From Gallionellaceae bacterium CG11_big_fil_rev_8_21_14_0_20_60_62 (lineage in GTDB: Bacteria > Pseudomonadota > Gammaproteobacteria > Burkholderiales > Gallionellaceae), in NCBI GenBank assembly GCA_002787455.1, contig PCWU01000135.1, forward strand, positions 1,363 to 11,917: a stretch of 10,555 nt of DNA, given 5' to 3'. Under the pieces are notes generated by a model that saw nothing but the letters and a program-made list of their open reading frames with translations, had not been told where the DNA came from and did not search any database. The position numbers and the translations under genes are program-made. Positions 5,892 to 10,555 of this stretch are shown piece by piece. Each line of letters opens with the position of its first letter. Positions within the stretch are counted from its first letter, which is position 1.

Positions 5892-7772
5892 ATGAGCGAT
5901 CAAACCGATTATGTGATCACACCGCAACAGGCCGGCACCCTGCACGGCCTGTTCCTGGAGCGGGTCAAGCGCACGCCGGATGCAGAGGCCTACCGTTATT
6001 TCGACACCGCGCACAACGCCTGGGACTCATTCACCTGGCGCCAGATGGCGGCGGAAGTCGCGCGCTGGCAGGCTGCGCTGGCCGGAGAGAATTTGCAAAA
6101 GGGCGAACGGGTGGCGCTGATGCTGCGCAATTGTCCGCAATGGGTGATGTACGACCAGGCGGCGATGGCGCTGGGGCTGGTCACCGTGCCGCTGTACACC
6201 GTGGACCGCGCCGAAAACATCGCCTATATCGTCAACGATTCGGGGGCGAAGGTGGTGCTGTTCGAGACCGCCGAGCAATGGCGGGAATTGCGCGCGGTGC
6301 GCGCGCAGATGCCCAACGTGCAGCGCTTTGTGGCGCTGGATAAAATTAACGGGGCTGCCCGCTTCCCCCACCCCAACCCTCCCCCGGGGGGAGAGGGGAC
6401 AAACGAGAAAGGCGATTCTCAATCAGGTGGTGACGACCCGCGCCTGGTTGCCGCCGCCGATTACCTGCCCGCGAGCGCGGCTTCGCAGGCGCCCGTTCCG
6501 ACCCGAACCGATGAGTTGGCGAGCATCATCTACACCTCCGGCACCACCGGCAAACCGAAGGGGGTGATGCTGAGCCACGGCAATATGTTAAGCAATGCCT
6601 CGGATGCGCTGGGTACTTTCATTGTTTATCCGAACGACCTGCTGTTGTCGTTTTTGCCCTTGTCGCACACCTTCGAGCGCACCGTCGGCTATTACCTGTC
6701 GATGATGACCGGCGCCAGGGTTGCCTACGCGCGCTCGATTCCGCTGTTGTCGGAAGATTTGCAAACCATCCAGCCGACCATTCTGGTTTCCGTGCCGCGC
6801 ATCTACGAGCGCGTGTATGCCGCGATCAGCGCCAAACTGGACGAGGGGTCGCCGCTGAAGAAAAAACTGTTCGGGTTGGCGGTCAATGTGGGCTGGGATC
6901 GTTTTCTGCATGAGCAGGGACGCGGCGGCTGGAAACTGTCTTTCCTGCTGTGGCCGCTGCTGAACAAGCTGGTGGCGCAAAAAATCCTCGACCGCCTCGG
7001 CGGGCGCATGCGTACCGCGGTCAGCGGCGGCGCCGCGCTGGCGCCGGAAATCTCGCGCGTGTTCGTGGGGCTGGGCTTGCAAGTGGTGCAGGGTTATGGT
7101 CTGACCGAGACCAGCCCCATCGTCACGGTCAATCCGATCGACCAGAATTTCCCCGACAGCGTGGGCGAACCGATCCGCAACGTGCAGGTGAAACTGGGCG
7201 CGCAGAACGCGCTGCTGGTGAAAGGCCCGAACGTGATGATGGGCTACTGGAACAATCCCGAAGCGACACGCGCCATGATCGACGCCGACGGCTGGCTTAA
7301 CACCGGCGACATCGCGCGCATCTCCGACACCGGCCACGTCTATATCACCGGGCGGCTGAAGGAGATCATCGTGCTGGCCAACGGCGAAAAGATTCCGCCC
7401 GCCGATATGGAAGCCGCCATCCTGCACGACCCGCTGATCGACCAATGCATGATCTACGGCGAGGGCAAACCCTATTTGGTGGCGCTGGCGGTGCTTAATC
7501 CCGAAGTGTGGGCAGCGGTTGCTACCAAGGTCGGTGTGCTGCCGGACATGCCGGAGTCGCTGACCGACAGCAATGTCGAGGCCAAGGTGTTGCGGCGCAT
7601 CGCGCGCAACATCAGCAGTTTCCCCGGTTATGCCAAAGTGAACCGGGTGCGCTTGCTGACCGAGCCGTGGACCATCGACAACGGGATGCTCACGCCGAAA
7701 TTGAGTTTGCGGCGCAACAAGGTGGTGGAGAAATTCTCCGCCGAGATCGACAGCCTGTATGCAGGACATTAA
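5892..7772 (+). CDS. Long-chain acyl-CoA synthetase (AMP-binding, FAA1-type)
   Basis: An ATP-dependent ligase that activates free fatty acids to acyl-CoA via an acyl-AMP intermediate. I chose the ATG at 5892 (626 residues) because GGAGG at 5879-5883 is eight bases away; the ATG at 5886 is in frame but too close (two bases). Counting from the 5886 ATG, the adenylate-forming motifs are all present: YTSGTTGKPKGV (216-227), VSGGA (379-383), GYGLTETS (403-410), GWLNTGD (469-475), GRLKEIIVLANGEKI (489-503), and the C-terminal catalytic Lys K605 in LTPKLSLRR. Similarity is closer to eukaryotic-type FAA1/COG1022 synthetases than to E. coli FadD. About 25 residues (157-182), including PHPNPPPGGEG, are encoded by an inserted palindromic repeat and fall in a linker just before the ATP-binding loop, so activity is probably kept. 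The gene follows the SDR stop by 14 bases. Confidence 0.93.
   Translation: MSDQTDYVITPQQAGTLHGLFLERVKRTPDAEAYRYFDTAHNAWDSFTWRQMAAEVARWQAALAGENLQKGERVALMLRNCPQWVMYDQAAMALGLVTVPLYTVDRAENIAYIVNDSGAKVVLFETAEQWRELRAVRAQMPNVQRFVALDKINGAARFPHPNPPPGGEGTNEKGDSQSGGDDPRLVAAADYLPASAASQAPVPTRTDELASIIYTSGTTGKPKGVMLSHGNMLSNASDALGTFIVYPNDLLLSFLPLSHTFERTVGYYLSMMTGARVAYARSIPLLSEDLQTIQPTILVSVPRIYERVYAAISAKLDEGSPLKKKLFGLAVNVGWDRFLHEQGRGGWKLSFLLWPLLNKLVAQKILDRLGGRMRTAVSGGAALAPEISRVFVGLGLQVVQGYGLTETSPIVTVNPIDQNFPDSVGEPIRNVQVKLGAQNALLVKGPNVMMGYWNNPEATRAMIDADGWLNTGDIARISDTGHVYITGRLKEIIVLANGEKIPPADMEAAILHDPLIDQCMIYGEGKPYLVALAVLNPEVWAAVATKVGVLPDMPESLTDSNVEAKVLRRIARNISSFPGYAKVNRVRLLTEPWTIDNGMLTPKLSLRRNKVVEKFSAEIDSLYAGH
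6360..6433. repeat. Palindromic GC-rich repeat inserted in frame in the acyl-CoA synthetase
   Basis: The sequence contains a C-rich run (CCCCCACCCCAACCCT), then the palindrome CTCCCCCGGGGGGAG (6379-6393), then GAGGGGAC. This is the pattern of a widespread dispersed bacterial repeat whose in-frame translation gives the recognisable peptide PHPNPPPGGEG. Flanking codons return to ordinary synthetase sequence at DDPRLVAAADYLP. The edges are approximate because the duplication or target site is not visible. It keeps the reading frame. Confidence 0.6.
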
Positions 7773-7775
7773 GCC

Positions 7776-8168
7776 ATGAACGCGCCCGAAACCACGTTGC
7801 CGGAACGCGAGCCGACCCTGCGCGTGGCGGCGATGCCGTCCGACGCCAATTACACCGGCGACATCTTCGGCGGCTGGCTGATGGGGCAGGTGGATATCGC
7901 CGGCAGCATCCCGGCGGTGCACCGCGCCAAGGGACGGGTTGCCACCATCGCGGTCAATTCCTTTGTGTTCAAACAGCCGCTGTTTGTCGGTGACATCGTC
8001 AGTTTCTACACGCAGATTGTGAAGACCGGCACCACCTCGGTCACCGTGGATGTGGAGGTGTTCGTACAGCGCGATCCGGCCAATCCGACCTGCCATAAAG
8101 TGACCGAAGCACAGTTGACTTACGTTGCAGTGGGAGAAGATAGACGGCCGCGCAAGCTGCCGGATTAG
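7776..8168 (+). CDS. yciA: YciA-type hotdog acyl-CoA thioesterase
   Basis: A 130-residue single hotdog-domain protein, matching E. coli YciA in length and sequence pattern. It hydrolyses acyl-CoA to free acid and CoA in the cytoplasm. Diagnostic residues are MPSDANYTGDIFGGWLMGQVD (20-40), which carries the catalytic Asp D40 and N25, then the GRVATIAV strand (53-60), PLFVGDIVSFYTQIVKTGTTS (68-88) and the C-terminal KVTEAQLTYVAV (108-119). Members form hexamers. The start ATG is three bases after the synthetase stop, and its AGGA site (7763-7766) lies inside the synthetase gene, indicating translational coupling. A thioesterase directly beside an acyl-CoA synthetase could form an overflow cycle that recovers CoA when beta-oxidation stalls; that role is inference. 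Confidence 0.93.
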   Translation: MNAPETTLPEREPTLRVAAMPSDANYTGDIFGGWLMGQVDIAGSIPAVHRAKGRVATIAVNSFVFKQPLFVGDIVSFYTQIVKTGTTSVTVDVEVFVQRDPANPTCHKVTEAQLTYVAVGEDRRPRKLPD

Positions 8169-8174
8169 GGAAGG

Positions 8175-8210
8175 CGGCAAGTTTGCCGGTGGTTTTTGCG
8201 GTGTTTTTTT
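8175..8210 (+). terminator. Weak hairpin with T runs between yciA and fadL
   Basis: CGGCAA (8175-8180) can pair with TTGCCG (8183-8188), most likely as a 5-bp stem with an AGTT loop. Five T residues follow at 8193-8197 and seven at 8204-8210. The stem is short and the first T run is four bases away, so at best this is a partial terminator or attenuator ahead of fadL. The T runs then lead straight into the fadL ribosome binding site. Confidence 0.35.
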
Positions 8211-8232
8211 CAACGACGAGGGAGAAGCGAAC

Positions 8233-9549
8233 ATGAGAAACAATAAATCGGTAATCGGCATGGCGGTGGCAAGCGCCTTATTGGCAATGAGCGGCGGGGT
8301 TCAGGCCTCCGGCTTTGCCCTGATCGAGCAAAGCGCCAGCGGCATGGGCAATGCCTTCGCCGGCGGCGCGGCGGGCGCGGAAGACGCCAGCACCGTGTTT
8401 TTCAATCCCGCCGGCATGTCGCGCATCGACGGCAATCAGGTGGCGGTGGCGGCGCACGCGATCAAACCTTCGTCCAAATTCAAGGATGGCGGCTCGACCG
8501 GTGCGGCCTTGCAAACCGCGGGTGGCAACGGCGGCGATGCCGGCGATTGGGCGGTCGTGCCGAATGCCTATGCCACCACCCGGATCAATGAGGCGCTGCA
8601 TTTCGGCATCGGCGTGAACGCCCCGTTCGGCCTGCAAACCAAGTACAACAGCGACTGGATCGGACGCTTCCAGGCGGTGAAATCCAAGATCGAAACCATC
8701 AACGTCAACCCCTCGCTGGCGTACCAGGTCAACGACCAGTTGACCCTCGGTCTCGGCCTCGATTACCAGCACATCAAAGGCAAGCTGACCGGCATGGTGA
8801 ATTACAGTGCGGCGGCTTTTAATGCGGGCGGATTACCCTTGCTTGGTGCAATTGGAGGTGCTGGTGTTGAAGGCCTGAGTACCGTCACCGGCAACGATTC
8901 CGCCTGGGGCTACAACGTCGGCGCGCTGTTCGAATTCACGCCGCAAACCCGCGCCGGGCTGCATTACCGTTCGCAGATCGATTACACCCTGAAGGGCAAT
9001 GTCGCATTCGACAATGTGCCCGCGCAGCTGGCGGGCGCGTTGCCGAACGGCGCGGTTACCCTCAACATCACCATGCCGGAATCCTTCTCGATCAGCGGTT
9101 TTCACCAGTTGAACGAGCAATGGGACGTGATGGCGGATGCCACGCGCACCAACTGGAGCGTGTTCAAGGACCTCAAGATCGATCGCACTTCCGGCACCAA
9201 TCTGACCACGGTGAACGAGAACTGGAAAGATACCTGGCGCTTTGCGCTGGGGGCAAACCACCACTACAACTCGCAATGGACCGCGCGTGCCGGGGTGGCT
9301 TACGACCAGACGCCAATCCGCGACGCTTTCCGCACCGCGCGCATTCCGGGCAATGATCGCACCTGGGTGACCCTGGGCGGACAGTACAAACCGGCGTCCG
9401 CCACGGCCATCGACTTTGCCTACGCCCATATTTTTCTGAGTGACCCGAGCATCGCGCAGGATGCGAGCGCAACGGGGGGTGGTAATCTGGTCGGCAGCTA
9501 CAAGGAAAGTGTCGATATCATCAGTGTGCAGTTGACGCAAAACTTTTAA
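8233..9549 (+). CDS. fadL: OmpP1/FadL-family outer membrane long-chain fatty acid transporter
   Basis: A 438-residue outer-membrane beta-barrel that admits long-chain fatty acids or other hydrophobic compounds. Residues 1-25 are a signal peptide (ending GGVQA, cleavage before SGF). The mature N-terminus SGFALIEQSASGMGNAFAGG and the VFFNPAGMSRID motif (55-66) are hallmarks of FadL: the N-terminal hatch and the NPA turn. The remainder alternates aromatic and glycine residues as expected of barrel strands and ends with a terminal Phe (TQNF), the outer-membrane assembly signal. The frame is open upstream to 8125, but the ATG at 8233 is right because it has GGAG at 8221-8224 and begins the signal peptide. 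Codons for residues about 195-213 differ in usage from the rest. Hairpins flank the gene on both sides. Substrates such as hydrocarbons instead of fatty acids are possible, though the operon favours fatty acids. Confidence 0.93.
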   Translation: MRNNKSVIGMAVASALLAMSGGVQASGFALIEQSASGMGNAFAGGAAGAEDASTVFFNPAGMSRIDGNQVAVAAHAIKPSSKFKDGGSTGAALQTAGGNGGDAGDWAVVPNAYATTRINEALHFGIGVNAPFGLQTKYNSDWIGRFQAVKSKIETINVNPSLAYQVNDQLTLGLGLDYQHIKGKLTGMVNYSAAAFNAGGLPLLGAIGGAGVEGLSTVTGNDSAWGYNVGALFEFTPQTRAGLHYRSQIDYTLKGNVAFDNVPAQLAGALPNGAVTLNITMPESFSISGFHQLNEQWDVMADATRTNWSVFKDLKIDRTSGTNLTTVNENWKDTWRFALGANHHYNSQWTARAGVAYDQTPIRDAFRTARIPGNDRTWVTLGGQYKPASATAIDFAYAHIFLSDPSIAQDASATGGGNLVGSYKESVDIISVQLTQNF

Positions 9550-9556
9550 CCGGATG

Positions 9557-9582
9557 AAGCGGGCGGCGTTGGCTGCCCGCTT
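9557..9582 (+). terminator. Strong stem-loop after fadL (attenuator or mRNA-stabilising hairpin)
   Basis: AAGCGGGC (9557-9564) pairs perfectly with GCCCGCTT (9575-9582). Three further pairs inside (one G·U) close on a GTTG tetraloop, giving an 11-bp stem. Only TT at the stem base plus one further T follow before CG, so the U tract of a full intrinsic terminator is missing. It begins seven bases after the fadL stop and ends nine bases before the TGGAGG site of the next gene. Partial termination or protection of the upstream fadL mRNA is likely. Confidence 0.5.
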
Positions 9583-9603
9583 TCGTGCCGTGGAGGCCGC
9601 ATA

Positions 9604-10555
9604 ATGGATCAGCCAATCAGAATCAAGAAAGTGGCCGTGCTCGGCGCCGGTGTGATGGGCGCGCAAATTGCCGCGCATCTGGTCAATGCCAATGTCGAGA
9701 CGCTGTTGTTCGAGCTGCCCGCGAAAGAGGGCGACCCCAACGGCAATGTGAGCAAGGCGCTGGCCGGGCTGAAGAAGCTCGACCCGGCACCGCTCGCCAG
9801 CCCCGCCAAAGCGGATTACATCCAGCCCGCCAATTACGCGCAGGATCTGGAAAAGTTGCGCGAATGCGATCTCATCATTGAGGCTATCGCCGAGCGCATC
9901 GACTGGAAATCAGACCTGTATCGCAAGGTCGCGCCGTTTGTGCATGAGCGCGCCATCTTTGCCAGTAACACCTCCGGCCTTTCCATCAACACCCTGGCCG
10001 AAGCATTTCCCGAAAATCTGCGCCATCGCTTCTGCGGCATCCATTTCTTCAACCCGCCGCGCTATATGCATCTGGTCGAGTTGATTCCCTGCGCGGCAAC
10101 CGAAGCCGGTTTGCTCGATCCGCTGGAGACTTTTCTGGTCTCTACCCTGGGTAAGGGCGTGGTGCGCGCCAAGGACACGCCCAATTTCATCGCCAACCGT
10201 ATCGGGGTGTTTTCCATGCTCGCCACCAAACACCACGCGGCCGCATTCAACCTCGGCTTCGACATGGTGGATGCGCTGACCGGGCGCTATCTCGGCCGTC
10301 CCAAGAGCGCCACCTTCCGCACTCTGGATGTGGTCGGACTCGACGTGTTCGCGCACGTGGTCAACACCATGCGCGAGAATCTCACCGACGACCCGTGGCA
10401 CAAACACTTTGAACTGCCGGGCTGGTTCCAGTATCTGGTGGAACAGGGTGCGCTCGGGCAAAAGACCAAGCGCGGTATCTACCAGAAAATCGGCAAGGAG
10501 ATCCACGTCCTCGATCTGCACACGCGCGAATACAAATTGTCCGACGCCAAGGTGG
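9604..10555 (+). CDS. fadN: 3-hydroxyacyl-CoA dehydrogenase, FadN-type (partial, N-terminal 317 codons)
   Basis: The gene runs off the right edge with 317 codons open. It starts with the NAD-binding Rossmann motif VAVLGAGVMGAQIA (residues 10-23), without a preceding enoyl-CoA hydratase domain, so the order differs from FadB and FadJ. Active-site features are SNTSGLSI (121-128), H147 and E159 (HFFNPPRYMHLVE, with the 12-residue separation of the catalytic pair in E. coli FadB), and PNFIANRI (197-204). The frame continues past the dehydrogenase domain (GQKTKRGIYQK about 285-295) into a segment typical of FadN-like proteins, in which an enoyl-CoA hydratase domain follows at the C-terminus in a total of about 800 residues. 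It oxidises L-3-hydroxyacyl-CoA to 3-ketoacyl-CoA with NAD. The start ATG has TGGAGG at 9591-9596. A short stand-alone dehydrogenase is less likely. The C-terminal part cannot be seen. Confidence 0.92.
   Translation, partial: MDQPIRIKKVAVLGAGVMGAQIAAHLVNANVETLLFELPAKEGDPNGNVSKALAGLKKLDPAPLASPAKADYIQPANYAQDLEKLRECDLIIEAIAERIDWKSDLYRKVAPFVHERAIFASNTSGLSINTLAEAFPENLRHRFCGIHFFNPPRYMHLVELIPCAATEAGLLDPLETFLVSTLGKGVVRAKDTPNFIANRIGVFSMLATKHHAAAFNLGFDMVDALTGRYLGRPKSATFRTLDVVGLDVFAHVVNTMRENLTDDPWHKHFELPGWFQYLVEQGALGQKTKRGIYQKIGKEIHVLDLHTREYKLSDAKV

Noticed and set aside
8125..8232. Upstream extension of fadL to a non-ATG start at 8125
   Set aside because: It would overlap yciA, would place 36 unrelated residues before a perfect signal peptide, and lacks a ribosome site; ATG 8233 has GGAG at proper spacing.
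6588..8261. A 557-codon open frame on the minus strand opposite the synthetase and thioesterase
   Set aside because: Same low-complexity His/Arg/Gln composition, and it covers two clear plus-strand genes.

Overview
The window looks like a GC-rich proteobacterial chromosome segment, most likely a betaproteobacterium. This rests on codon use and on my recollection of the protein families, not on a search. It holds two functional blocks that diverge from a shared intergenic region of about 180 bases (2372-2552). I see no rRNA, tRNA, CRISPR array, transposase or phage gene.

Left block (minus strand, transcribed towards position 1): a copper/silver handling cluster. In transcription order it has a small Cys/His-rich exported protein of unknown function (2000-2371), a CusF-type periplasmic metal-binding protein with the complete His-Trp-Met-Met site (1518-1862), a TolC-family outer-membrane channel (142-1458), and the first 51 codons of a CusB-like periplasmic adaptor (155 to the window edge), which overlaps the channel gene by 14 bases. 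The inner-membrane RND pump would be expected beyond the left edge. Two sizeable stem-loops lie between genes: 1949-2002, after the small gene, and 1475-1505, between cusF and the channel gene. Neither has a terminator-type T run on the transcribed strand, so RNA processing or differential stability within the transcript is plausible.

Right block (plus strand, 2553 to the right edge): a fatty-acid uptake and beta-oxidation operon. Its genes are a membrane-anchored FadE-type acyl-CoA dehydrogenase, an HSDL2-like short-chain dehydrogenase, a long-chain acyl-CoA synthetase, a YciA-type acyl-CoA thioesterase, a FadL-type outer-membrane fatty-acid channel, and the start of a FadN-type 3-hydroxyacyl-CoA dehydrogenase. 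Together they import long-chain fatty acids (FadL), activate them (synthetase), carry out the first oxidation (FadE) and the later oxidation (FadN), with the thioesterase as a possible overflow valve that regenerates free CoA. Thiolase is not in the window.

The most unusual features are repeats and structured DNA. An in-frame palindromic repeat-derived segment lies inside the acyl-CoA synthetase gene. A pair of inverted REP-like palindromes between fadE and the SDR gene supplies the fadE stop codon. A 13-bp tandem repeat and a dyad sit next to a promoter-like sequence that would make the small Cys/His gene's mRNA almost leaderless. I do not see evidence of a wholly new multi-gene system; the best candidate for new biology is the small Cys/His-rich protein and its control region.
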